Below, one piece after another: positions 16,871-25,851 of a stretch of 64,000 nucleotides of DNA. Location of the stretch: NCBI GenBank assembly GCA_019424245.1, contig JAHYZV010000008.1, positions 1 through 64,000 on the forward strand, in the 5' to 3' direction. The notes under the pieces are model-generated. The model saw only the letters and a program-made list of their open reading frames with translations, was not told the DNA's origin and ran no database searches. This DNA is from Clostridiales bacterium. GTDB taxonomy: Bacteria > Bacillota > Clostridia > Lachnospirales > Lachnospiraceae. The position numbers and the translations under genes were made by a program. The first letter of the stretch is position 1; each line of letters starts with the position of its first letter.

Positions 16871-18988
16871 TTATTCAGAATAATTTCTGTTAACATAGTT
16901 ACCTATCTCTATGCTATCCTCTGGCATACGGCATCCTACTATGTAGCTGCCATCACTATCTGTACTTCTTATTGCAACACCCTCAAGATATCTTCCCTGT
17001 TCTATTGGGAAATCAGGAATGTTTACTATCATATTTTTGCCATTACATTCGGCAAATTCTGCTGCCTTAGACATAAACGCAAAACCATTAGCGCTTATAT
17101 TAACCATCTCGCCTGCGAATGTTGTTCCGGTATCATCCGAAAAAATTATAGTACATTTGTTATGTATCGGCATTCTTGTATACTTTCTTCTGTTAACAAT
17201 GCTTGGAAGTGTTGATACAACAAGCTTGCATACATCTTCTTTATATTCAGATGCCCTTTTAGCTGATACATCACTCCAGCGATAAAGAACATTGCCTGCC
17301 ACAATCTCTATTTCATATCTTAAAGCTGTATTATCAACATCAACATCTTCCTTATCGAATCTTACATATAAAGCTCCATCCTTCTGTGAAATTATCTCGC
17401 CACTATAATCTTTATCAGAAGGCTTTCCTGATATAAGCTGTCTGACTGTACATCTCATACCATGCTTTATATCCTGGATTCCCATGAAACCACCAACTCC
17501 GAGCTTTTCCATCATAGCTCCGACTACGCTTTCAATCTTATTGACATTACGTGCAGATTCCTCATACTTACTAAGCATAATCTTAGTACTTTCATCTGCA
17601 TTAGTTATACAGTCATTGATAACCTGCATAACACTTTCTATCTGCTTCATATTATCGACCATATTGCGGTTAGAACTCTCAACCTCCTGCATGGCAGAAT
17701 CGACAACTCCTATATGCTGTCCTATCTGGTTAGAGTCAGCTGCTATTCCGGAAACACTTTCGTTAACCTTTATAACCTTGCCCTGTGTCTCCTGTATGAT
17801 TGATAACATACCCTTTACTGAATCAAGCATTTTACCTGATGTGTTGCCAAGATGATTAAGTGCAGTCATAATTCTATCTGATGATTCCTGTGTTTCATCA
17901 CTTAAGTTTCTTATCTCATCAGCTACAACTGCAAAGCCCTTACCAGCTTCCCCGGCTCTTGCTGCTTCTATGGATGCATTAAGTGCAAGAAGATTCGTCT
18001 GTGAATTGATTTCTTCAATAGTTCCTGTTTCTGTCTTAACTTTTTCAAACTCCTGCTGGAATTCATGTAATATATTATCTACATCACCAGATAATCTTGC
18101 CATGGTATTAGTACTTTCAACTACATCAGAAAGCTCCTTTGTACTCATATCTGTATGTTCAACCGATTCACTTACAAGCTTTACTACATCATTAATAAGT
18201 GAAGCTACATTCTCTACCTGGTCATTAATCTTAGTCGTCATGTCAGTTGATGAGTCTGTTCTGTCACGGAGTATAGCGTTATTCTGTGACAGTTCTTTCA
18301 TACTTGATACTACGAAGTTAGCACCCTGTTTGTTTTCTTCTTCAAGTTCACGTACAACTGTGATTCCATCAACAATCATATTACTTGAATCCTTAACCTG
18401 TTCAACTGTCTTAACAACTCTTTCAAGATCATCCTTGATTGAATCTGTAAGTGCACCATCTGAAAGATTCAGGTGATTAATAGACATAACATAACAAACA
18501 TAGCTTAATATTATACATGATATCTGTAACATATAGTTATCTACATCAGCAGTGGTATTCATGCCTAATATAGCAAAGCGGTATATTGATGCCAGTATTA
18601 ACATAATGCAATTAAACACACCGCATCGTATCATAAACTTCCTATCCTTAAAAAGAATAAACATACTTGCAACAGGAAATATATATGCAAAAGAAAGCAT
18701 AGTCTGGCTTGTACATACTATAAAGCCATAAAATATTCCATATCCTATAGTTATTGCGAGCTTATAAAATGGTGCATTCTTTCCCTTAATCTTAAGATAT
18801 ATAGATCCTGATACATATGGCACCCAGCATAGCAGTAAAAATGGGACTATATATTTGGAATCATAAGTTCCTTTTGTAACATTAGAACAATACTGTGCTG
18901 TCAATAACAGATTCAACAAAAACCATACATTCCTTGTCTTAATATTAGCCCTTGCTTTGAACTCTTCCGCATCATACGCTTTACTCAT
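16871..18988 (-). CDS. Chemoreceptor fused to YcgR-like PilZN-PilZ domains
   Basis: The 705-aa protein has about six hydrophobic helices in residues 25-170, a signalling coiled coil (about 180-490) with the chemoreceptor tip NSQTNLLALNASIEAARAGE, then two further domains. Residues about 495-595 resemble the PilZN/YcgR N-terminal barrel, and about 600-700 are a PilZ domain with the c-di-GMP motif RKYTR (near 603) and NISANGF (near 630). A receptor that also carries a flagellar-brake type c-di-GMP sensor would connect second messenger and chemotaxis in one chain. TTG 18994 is also open, but ATG 18988 follows AGGTA. It has its own promoter region. Confidence 0.88.
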   Translation of the reverse strand: MSKAYDAEEFKARANIKTRNVWFLLNLLLTAQYCSNVTKGTYDSKYIVPFLLLCWVPYVSGSIYLKIKGKNAPFYKLAITIGYGIFYGFIVCTSQTMLSFAYIFPVASMFILFKDRKFMIRCGVFNCIMLILASIYRFAILGMNTTADVDNYMLQISCIILSYVCYVMSINHLNLSDGALTDSIKDDLERVVKTVEQVKDSSNMIVDGITVVRELEEENKQGANFVVSSMKELSQNNAILRDRTDSSTDMTTKINDQVENVASLINDVVKLVSESVEHTDMSTKELSDVVESTNTMARLSGDVDNILHEFQQEFEKVKTETGTIEEINSQTNLLALNASIEAARAGEAGKGFAVVADEIRNLSDETQESSDRIMTALNHLGNTSGKMLDSVKGMLSIIQETQGKVIKVNESVSGIAADSNQIGQHIGVVDSAMQEVESSNRNMVDNMKQIESVMQVINDCITNADESTKIMLSKYEESARNVNKIESVVGAMMEKLGVGGFMGIQDIKHGMRCTVRQLISGKPSDKDYSGEIISQKDGALYVRFDKEDVDVDNTALRYEIEIVAGNVLYRWSDVSAKRASEYKEDVCKLVVSTLPSIVNRRKYTRMPIHNKCTIIFSDDTGTTFAGEMVNISANGFAFMSKAAEFAECNGKNMIVNIPDFPIEQGRYLEGVAIRSTDSDGSYIVGCRMPEDSIEIGNYVNRNYSE

Positions 18989-19309
18989 ACGCAATACCTA
19001 CCTTCTACACTTTAGTCACATTCTTACAGTCTTTATGACACATAGATATAGTATATATCTATAATCAACAAAATTCAACATAAAAGCAGTATTTCAGACA
19101 TTTCAGATATTTTAGTGAATATTTTATAAAGGCAGTGTTTTTGAAATGCACTTTTTTATCACATAAAATCATATCAAAAGCATAAAAAATTATACAAAAA
19201 TCGCACAAAAATCCGGTATGAATGCCTTGATACATACCGGATTTATAAATGCTATATTTTAACTTTAAGAATCAGAAGTCCTTATACTGCAAATTCCTCC
19301 ATGCACTAC
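18989..19309. other. Intergenic region between chemoreceptor and bL25 gene
   Basis: The 321-bp region has no gene. It holds the bL25 terminator (19210-19243) and AT-rich sequence that should contain the leftward promoter of the chemoreceptor gene; no clear consensus boxes were identified. Confidence 0.5.
19210..19243 (-). terminator. Terminator of the bL25 gene
   Basis: AATCCGGTATG (19210-19220) pairs exactly with CATACCGGATT (19233-19243); reading leftward it is followed by TTTGTGCGATTTTT. It suits termination of leftward transcription from the bL25 gene. Confidence 0.85.
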
Positions 19310-19903
19310 CTAAGCTTCTGTTGTTTCAGCTGCTTCTGTGTCATCTGCATCTGCTTCAGCATATGTCTGTTCTGTTACACTGACAACAACCTTCTCTAAT
19401 ACATCTGGTGAGATTGAAACATCCTTATCCTTAGCGATATCAAGATCTTCTACCTTAATACTGTCGCCAGGCTTAAGATTACCAACATCTACACTGACTT
19501 TTTCAACAAGTGCAGACTTGCCTGCCTTATAAGGAATCTCTTCCATATGCTGTTCAAGTACTCCCTGTACAAGTTCATGATTAACAAGTACAATCTCTGC
19601 TACAGAACGAACCTTTTCGCCTTCTGTAAGAACCTGAAAATCAATCTCTAATGTCTGTCTCTTGATAGGATCATAATCTACTTCCTTTACAAGGACATCA
19701 TACTGCTGTCCTTCAAGGGAAAGCTGTGCTTCACTACCTTTGCCACAGACAGAAAGGAACTTTTCTGCTTCCTTTTTCTCAATCTGTACCGGAATCGATT
19801 CAGCAATGCTTCTGCCAAACACATTACCTGTTACATAACCTTCTCTTCTTAATTTCTTTGCTTTGTCACTCATGCTTCTTTTTTCAGCTTTTAAAGTATT
19901 CAT
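19310..19903 (-). CDS. rplY: Ribosomal protein bL25, CTC form
   Basis: 5S rRNA-binding protein of the large subunit. The 197-aa product is the long general-stress (CTC) form: an N-terminal L25 barrel (about 1-92, LRREGYVTGNVFGR near residue 19) and a C-terminal TL5 domain (about 95-180, GNLKPGDSIKVEDL), ending in an acidic alanine/glutamate tail. GGAGG precedes ATG 19903. It is monocistronic, with a clear terminator. The gene is isolated from other ribosomal genes, as is usual for this protein. Confidence 0.95.
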   Translation of the reverse strand: MNTLKAEKRSMSDKAKKLRREGYVTGNVFGRSIAESIPVQIEKKEAEKFLSVCGKGSEAQLSLEGQQYDVLVKEVDYDPIKRQTLEIDFQVLTEGEKVRSVAEIVLVNHELVQGVLEQHMEEIPYKAGKSALVEKVSVDVGNLKPGDSIKVEDLDIAKDKDVSISPDVLEKVVVSVTEQTYAEADADDTEAAETTEA

Positions 19904-20605
19904 TTATCTTTTCCTCCAAAAATCTGATTAGCTTAGCAGGCCTTCAACAAAGAGGTGGTGTTAAGTTTATCTATTTCTTTTTACGGTTTGTATTATAGTA
20001 CTGTATGCAAAAACAGATTAACCAAAAATACATTTTTTATTCATGATTATTTGTGCAGCTTTATATACTTATAAGTGATATAATAATTGTGAATTGCTTA
20101 TTAAATATTATGATGTTAATATAACAATAACATTTGTTTTATCTGTTTTTCCTTTCTATTTTCATACAATATCTTTCTTGCTGCAAAAGCAATACATTCA
20201 GCAGGATATTTATAAATATTTACAAAAACATTTTATCCGTCAACTCGTAAATTTCTCATATTTGTAAAGATAACTTTACTAAATTAGTAATCAAAAAATA
20301 TTTTGACTATTAAATCACATAATAATCAAGATATTTCCAATAATTATATTAATACAATCACCTAACATATCCAAGTTTTTAATAATTTTATCATAAATAT
20401 TGCATACCGGTGTACCGATTTTATATTAATTTCATTGACCTATAGTCAATTATCGACTATTATATGTTAGGTAAATTGTATTTTTTATGTTTTTTTATTA
20501 CTTTTTCATTTTTGTTACTTTTTCATTTTTAGTTACTGTTCATTAAGATTTTATAATATATTATGGACATAACTATTATCAGGCATTTATACAACGGAGG
20601 AATAT
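19904..20605. promoter_or_regulatory. Long AT-rich intergenic region with palindromes upstream of gntR
   Basis: No gene is seen in about 700 bp. Notable sites are ATAGTC (20442-20447) and GACTAT (20455-20460) around a 7-base spacer, a likely GntR-type operator; an 11-bp inverted repeat ACCTAACATAT (20360-20370) and ATATGTTAGGT (20462-20472) that encloses it; and three tandem units of about 17 bp (TTACTTTTTCATTTTT) at 20498-20544. The length and nested symmetry suggest complex control of the gntR gene, or loss of a former gene. Confidence 0.5.
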
Positions 20606-21259
20606 ATGCAGCTTATGTCGTCATTACAGCTTGAGGCTTACAACTATATCAAGAATCTTATTCTCAGCCACAAACTGGATGCTAATACTCTTTACTCAGA
20701 AACTAAGTTATCCAAAGAACTAGGAATATCAAGAACTCCCATGCGTGAGGCTCTCCAGTGTCTCAGCCAGGATGGTTATATAACAGTTATTCCAAGCAAG
20801 GGCTTCAGAATAAGACAGTTAAGCCAGAAGGATATGAAGGAAACTATACAGATAAGATGTGCCATAGAAGGCTTCTGCACACAATGTCTGGCTGACGAAT
20901 ACAATACGCCAAAAGGTCAGCGGACTATAGAAAAGCTTGGCGAAATTCTTGATAAGCAAAAGGAAGCTATTAATCTTGATGATGATTATGAAAGCTTCAT
21001 CAACTATGACCACGAATTCCACCTTCTACTCGTTAACTATATAGAGAATGAAGAAATCAACCATATGTTCCAGCGTCTTATGTATCTTATCAGACTTACA
21101 ACGCAATCTGCTCTCCAGGTGGATGGCCGAAGCATCGGAACCGTTGATGAACATGAAGAATATTTTGAAAAGCTTAAAGCTGGCGATGGAAATGAAGCAT
21201 ACCGAATCCTCATAAACCATCTTATGATGCCACTTAATATTGTTAAACCAGAGATTTAG
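20606..21259 (+). CDS. GntR family regulator, FadR/FCD subfamily
   Basis: The 217-aa protein has an N-terminal winged helix (about 7-72; LSKELGISRTPMREALQ is the GntR recognition region) and a C-terminal helical FCD ligand domain (about 80-210) with metal/ligand residues such as D in NYDHEFHLLL and the conserved HEEYF. FCD regulators often respond to sugar acids or organic acids. An ideal GGAGG lies 6 nt before ATG 20606. The upstream region contains nested palindromes consistent with autoregulation. The effector and targets are not evident from the neighbours, pckA and bL25. Confidence 0.93.
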   Translation: MQLMSSLQLEAYNYIKNLILSHKLDANTLYSETKLSKELGISRTPMREALQCLSQDGYITVIPSKGFRIRQLSQKDMKETIQIRCAIEGFCTQCLADEYNTPKGQRTIEKLGEILDKQKEAINLDDDYESFINYDHEFHLLLVNYIENEEINHMFQRLMYLIRLTTQSALQVDGRSIGTVDEHEEYFEKLKAGDGNEAYRILINHLMMPLNIVKPEI

Positions 21260-21358
21260 CTCTGAAAACAGCTTTAATCTAATTTTTCATCTTGATTTTC
21301 TCTTAATTCCTGCTAAATAACAGGACTTATAATGAATACCTATATAAAATCATATTAA

Positions 21359-21401
21359 AAACTCCACATCCCTGTCATGTAAACAGAGTATGTGGAGTTT
21401 T
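21359..21401. terminator. Bidirectional terminator between gntR and pckA
   Basis: AACTCCACAT (about 21359-21368) pairs with ATGTGGAGTT (about 21390-21399), extended by CTGT/ACAG inside, with A and T runs on both sides. It serves the converging gntR and pckA genes. Confidence 0.85.
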
Positions 21402-21467
21402 ATTTATTAATATTAAACTACAATCCGGTATATATCCCAGCGATCAGTTTTTATTAATGTAACTTAA

Positions 21468-23072
21468 TTATAACTGAGGGCCAGCAGCTACTAAAGCCTT
21501 ACCAGCTTCGTTGCCTGTATACTTAACAAAGTTCTTGTTAAATCTTTCTGCAAGATCCTTAGCCTTTGTTTCCCACTCAGAAGCATCAGCGTATGTGTCT
21601 CTAGGATCAAGGATACCTGAATCAACACCTGGAAGTTCTGTAGGTACTTCAAAGTTGAACATAGGAAGTGTCTTTGTAGGAGCTGTCTTAATAGCACCTG
21701 AAAGGATAGCATCGATGATACCACGAGTATCCTTAATAGAAATTCTCTTACCTGTTCCATTCCAGCCTGTGTTAACTAAGTAAGCCTTAGCTCCGCTCTT
21801 TTCCATCTTCTTAACAAGCTCAGCAGCATACTTTGTAGGATGAAGCTCAAGGAATGCCTGTCCGAAGCAAGCTGAGAATGTAGGTGTAGGCTCTGTGATA
21901 CCTCTTTCTGTACCAGCAAGCTTAGCAGTAAATCCTGAAAGGAAGTAGTACTGTGTCTGCTCTGGAGTAAGAATAGATACTGGAGGAAGTACACCAAATG
22001 CATCAGCTGAAAGGAAGATAACATTCTTAGCAGCTGGAGCTGAGGATATAGGTCTTACAATATTCTTAATATGGTTAATTGGATAAGATACACGAGTATT
22101 CTCTGTTACGCTCTTATCAGCAAAGTCAATCTTACCATTCTCATCAAGAGTAACGTTCTCAAGAAGAGCATTTCTCTTAATAGCATTGTAGATATCTGGC
22201 TCTGATTCCTTATCAAGGTTGATAACCTTAGCGTAGCATCCACCTTCAAAGTTGAATACGCCATTGTCATCCCAGCCGTGTTCATCATCACCGATAAGAA
22301 GTCTCTTAGGATCTGTAGAAAGTGTTGTCTTACCTGTTCCTGAAAGACCGAAGAAGATAGCTGTGTTCTCACCATTCTTATCTGTGTTAGCTGAGCAGTG
22401 CATTGAAGCTATTCCCTTAAGTGGAAGGTAGTAGTTCATCATAGAGAACATACCCTTCTTCATTTCTCCACCATACCATGTGTTGATGATTACCTGCTCG
22501 TGGCTTGTGATGTTGAATGCTACACATGTCTCTGAGTTAAGACCTAATTCTGCGTAATTCTCAACCTTAGCCTTAGAAGCGTTATATACTACGAAATCTG
22601 GCTCGAAGTTTTCAAGTTCTTCTGCTGTTGGCTTAATGAACATGTTAGTTACGAAATGTGCCTGCCATGCTACTTCTACGATAAAACGAACAGCCATTCT
22701 TGTATCCTTGTTAGCACCACAGAATGCATCTACTACGAAAAGTCTCTTGTTGCAGAGTTCTTTCTTAGCAATATCCTTAACCTTAGCCCATACATCTTCT
22801 GACATTGGGTGGTTATCATTCTTGTACTCATCTGAAGTCCACCATACTGTGTCCTTAGAATTCTCATCTACTACAATGTACTTATCCTTAGGAGAACGAC
22901 CTGTATAGATACCTGTCATAACATCAACAGCACCAAGTTCGCTTTCCTTTCCTACTTCGTAACCTTCGTTAGAAGCCTTTGTTTCTTCTTCGAATAATAA
23001 TTCATAAGAAGGATTGTGAATAATTTCTGTAGCGCCTGTAATACCATACTTGCTTAAATCAACGTTTGCCAT
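21468..23072 (-). CDS. pckA: Phosphoenolpyruvate carboxykinase (ATP)
   Basis: Interconverts oxaloacetate plus ATP with PEP, CO2 and ADP. In gut anaerobes it often runs in the carboxylating, ATP-making direction. The 534-aa protein has the kinase-1a loop GLSGTGKTTLS, kinase-2 LIGDDEHGW, the substrate-binding GRSPKDKYIV near residue 58 and the adenine-binding region NTRVSYPI. Length matches the ATP-dependent family. AAGAGG lies upstream of ATG 23072. It is a single gene with a shared terminator at the 3' end; the 290-bp upstream region is AT-rich without a clear box. Confidence 0.97.
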   Translation of the reverse strand: MANVDLSKYGITGATEIIHNPSYELLFEEETKASNEGYEVGKESELGAVDVMTGIYTGRSPKDKYIVVDENSKDTVWWTSDEYKNDNHPMSEDVWAKVKDIAKKELCNKRLFVVDAFCGANKDTRMAVRFIVEVAWQAHFVTNMFIKPTAEELENFEPDFVVYNASKAKVENYAELGLNSETCVAFNITSHEQVIINTWYGGEMKKGMFSMMNYYLPLKGIASMHCSANTDKNGENTAIFFGLSGTGKTTLSTDPKRLLIGDDEHGWDDNGVFNFEGGCYAKVINLDKESEPDIYNAIKRNALLENVTLDENGKIDFADKSVTENTRVSYPINHIKNIVRPISSAPAAKNVIFLSADAFGVLPPVSILTPEQTQYYFLSGFTAKLAGTERGITEPTPTFSACFGQAFLELHPTKYAAELVKKMEKSGAKAYLVNTGWNGTGKRISIKDTRGIIDAILSGAIKTAPTKTLPMFNFEVPTELPGVDSGILDPRDTYADASEWETKAKDLAERFNKNFVKYTGNEAGKALVAAGPQL

Positions 23073-23362
23073 TTTACATTAAACCTCTTTTCTTTAATTG
23101 TAGTTCCTTAATACCTTTTATAAGTATTATAGTAATTTACAGAAAATGGATTTAACCACATTCTTTTGATAGTATACATAATCAGTTAGCAAAAAGCAAC
23201 CTTTAAATTGTTAAGTTTTTAACTTTTTCTGTCAATTATTTCTAAGAAATATATTAAATTTTCATAAGTATATATGAAATATATCTTATTATTTCTTATT
23301 ATTATGGTTATAAGACTTATTTTATATAGTTCATATAAGAATTATTTTATATATTAATCCAC

Positions 23363-24571
23363 TTACTCCTCCAACATATACTCAAACATCTCATACCTAA
23401 GCCTGCTGCCCTCATTAACCTCCATTAAGCCATTTTTAAGTCTTTCAAGTCCATCCTTAAGAACACTCTCCGGGCACGCTATATTCAACCTTAAAAATCT
23501 CTCTCCACCTTTTCCATATACACTTCCTGCCGACAGATAAAGTCCTGTCTTCTTTCTTATATCTGCCGCAAGCCTTCTGCTGTCTTTCGTATGTTTTGAG
23601 CAGTCTATCCATAAAAGATATGTTGCATCACTCTTAACCACATTTATATCCGGTATGTTAGCTTTCACATAATCATACACGATTTGTTTATTATTACTTA
23701 TATACTGCCTTAATTCATCAAGCCATTCTGCACCATTCTTATAAGCTGCTATTGCTGCTGATATTGCAAATGTGTTCGGCTCAGCAACCTCATCTGTGTT
23801 AAGTGCACGCCATACCTTATGTCTTAAGTTCTTCTGTGGAACAACAACTGCTGCTGTTTGTATACCTGCCATATTAAAAGTCTTTGTTGGTGCTATGCAT
23901 GTAATACTTATATCTCTGCATATATCAGACACAGATGCAAATGGAATATATTCCTTGTCCGGGTCAGTTATGTCGCAATGTATCTCATCTGAAACGACTG
24001 TTACATAATATTTCTTACATAGCTCACCTATTCTTTGCAGAGTTTCCCTGTCCCATATTTTTCCTGATGGATTCTGGGGATTGCACAATATCATAAGCGA
24101 TGTCTGTGGGTCTGACAGCTGACTTTCAAGGTCTGTCCAGTTTATGCTGTATTCTCCATCTTTGTATACAAGCGGACTTTCAAGTACACGTCTGCCGTTA
24201 TTTACTATCGAATTAAAGAAAATGTTATAAACAGGTGTTTGTATAAGCACATTTTCATTAGGTGTTGTGAGCTTTCTTACCACACTCGATATAGCAGGAA
24301 TAACACCTGTTGTAAACACAAGCCAGTCTGTGTCTATATCCCAGTTATGTCTGTTTTTCCACCATTCCTTGTAAGACTGCCCCCACTCATCCGGTACTAT
24401 GGAATATCCGTATATTCCATGCTGTGCCCTTTCTATAATAGCTTCTGTAATAGCCGGTGCTGTCTTAAAGTCCATATCGGCAACCCACATAGGAAGTTCA
24501 TTTTCACGCACATCCCACTTAAGTGACCCTGTGTTTCTTCTGTCAACTACTGTATCAAAATCGTACTTCAA
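23363..24571 (-). CDS. MalY/PatB-type pyridoxal phosphate aminotransferase or C-S lyase
   Basis: Fold-type I PLP enzyme of the MalY/PatB group, usually cystathionine beta-lyase, active on C-S bonds in methionine and sulfur metabolism. Signatures are MWVADMDF near residue 28, GYS, NPQNPSGKIW, SDEIHCDI and the PLP lysine in APTKTFNMAG, followed by R in ERFLRLNIACP that binds the carboxylate. The ORF opens at ATG 24586, but that ATG belongs to an ATGGGAGG ribosome site; TTG 24571 begins the family-typical KYDFDT sequence and is 8 nt behind GGGAGG (403 aa). Aminotransferase activity cannot be excluded. Confidence 0.88.
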   Translation of the reverse strand: MKYDFDTVVDRRNTGSLKWDVRENELPMWVADMDFKTAPAITEAIIERAQHGIYGYSIVPDEWGQSYKEWWKNRHNWDIDTDWLVFTTGVIPAISSVVRKLTTPNENVLIQTPVYNIFFNSIVNNGRRVLESPLVYKDGEYSINWTDLESQLSDPQTSLMILCNPQNPSGKIWDRETLQRIGELCKKYYVTVVSDEIHCDITDPDKEYIPFASVSDICRDISITCIAPTKTFNMAGIQTAAVVVPQKNLRHKVWRALNTDEVAEPNTFAISAAIAAYKNGAEWLDELRQYISNNKQIVYDYVKANIPDINVVKSDATYLLWIDCSKHTKDSRRLAADIRKKTGLYLSAGSVYGKGGERFLRLNIACPESVLKDGLERLKNGLMEVNEGSRLRYEMFEYMLEE

Positions 24572-24633
24572 CCTTAATCCTCCCATATATAAACAAACTC
24601 TTTAAATCACAAGATATGCCTATTAGTTAAACA

Positions 24634-25623
24634 TTACTTATTCTGCCATCTTACCTCACCAGTAGTTATAATAGGATATCTTATAAGCTGTGAAGCATCC
24701 AGATTTTCTTTTCGCATATCTACTGCTGTTATCTGGTGATTATCATAGGTTGTATAATAATATATTCCTTTGGTCGCATTACAACACGATGTATATATAG
24801 TTATCTCAAACTTTCCATCTGCCACCTCGCAGCAGCCTCTCTGCTGGTCTACTGAACCAAGTATATGGAAGAACTGGCTTACACTCTCCATCTCGTCACT
24901 TCCGGATACTGCATTAAGCTTAGTAAATGCCACTTTAACAAATCGTGACTGGCTTGAAAGATCACCTGGTATTCCCATTCCACCCATACCTCTGCTATAT
25001 GCATTAAGCTTAAGCACTCCTGCAAATGTGCTTTCTGGCTGTTTTCTTGATACTCCGGCATAGTTATTAAGCTCAAACATCTGCATAGGGAATGGTGGAT
25101 TGTTTGTAAGCACTCCGACAGGATTATCATATACATGCAGTCCATCCTTCATAGATTCTACAACTATGCAATCATCCTTATCTGCTATAATCCAGTGGAG
25201 CTGTGCTGCTGGGAGCTGTTCGCTGAAAGGTGTTTTCGTAAGCCTCATCTGCGAGAGCTTTGTCCTTGCCTCAATAACTGATGAGCACTGGCTTAGTATC
25301 CATGGTATGAATTCAAACTGTGCAACCTGTATGGCATCTGACTCATCATCTAATATAACTTCCTCATAAGCTGCATTTCCAACAAAGTTAAGTCCTGCCA
25401 TACCTACACCCTTTTCGTTGACAGCATCATAATAAAGAGGATATCCACCTGCCACGAAAGCCATTCCTATAATCGCATAGTGTGACTTTAACTGTCCTGC
25501 ATGTCTGAAATTAAATTCATAGTTTCTTGGAGTTATAGTTATCTCCTCACCATAAGAAAACTCATAATCAAGAGTTCTTCCCATATAAAAATCTTTGGTT
25601 TTATAAGTTGCTGCTGTACACAT
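24634..25623 (-). CDS. Bile salt hydrolase / penicillin V acylase family protein
   Basis: N-terminal nucleophile amidase of the choloylglycine hydrolase family. After loss of Met1 the Cys2 (MCTA) is the nucleophile. R16 and D19 (GRTLDYE), N in NEKGVGMAGLN, N in LTNNPPFP and R in QSRFVKVAF match the catalytic set. The 329-aa length is typical. The beginning (FSYGEEITITPRNY) resembles bile salt hydrolases more than penicillin acylases, so deconjugation of glycine or taurine bile acids is the likely role, but N-acyl homoserine lactone or other amides are possible. It is cytoplasmic. GAGGTG precedes ATG 25623. Confidence 0.88.
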   Translation of the reverse strand: MCTAATYKTKDFYMGRTLDYEFSYGEEITITPRNYEFNFRHAGQLKSHYAIIGMAFVAGGYPLYYDAVNEKGVGMAGLNFVGNAAYEEVILDDESDAIQVAQFEFIPWILSQCSSVIEARTKLSQMRLTKTPFSEQLPAAQLHWIIADKDDCIVVESMKDGLHVYDNPVGVLTNNPPFPMQMFELNNYAGVSRKQPESTFAGVLKLNAYSRGMGGMGIPGDLSSQSRFVKVAFTKLNAVSGSDEMESVSQFFHILGSVDQQRGCCEVADGKFEITIYTSCCNATKGIYYYTTYDNHQITAVDMRKENLDASQLIRYPIITTGEVRWQNK

Positions 25624-25851
25624 AAAAACACCTCATTTCTTTCTTATTTTTTGCTCATTTAATTTTAAACAATGAATAATTTTGTCCATTATTTTATTAT
25701 TGTATCATTTTATCAGCATGTTTTATATTAATTTTCCATTAATTATGACATTTGTCATAGCTTTTGTGATAGCATTTATTTACACCTTGACAAATAATGA
25801 CGATAATCTAAAATGTTTGTGTACTAAAATAATTAAGAAGGATTAATTGTT

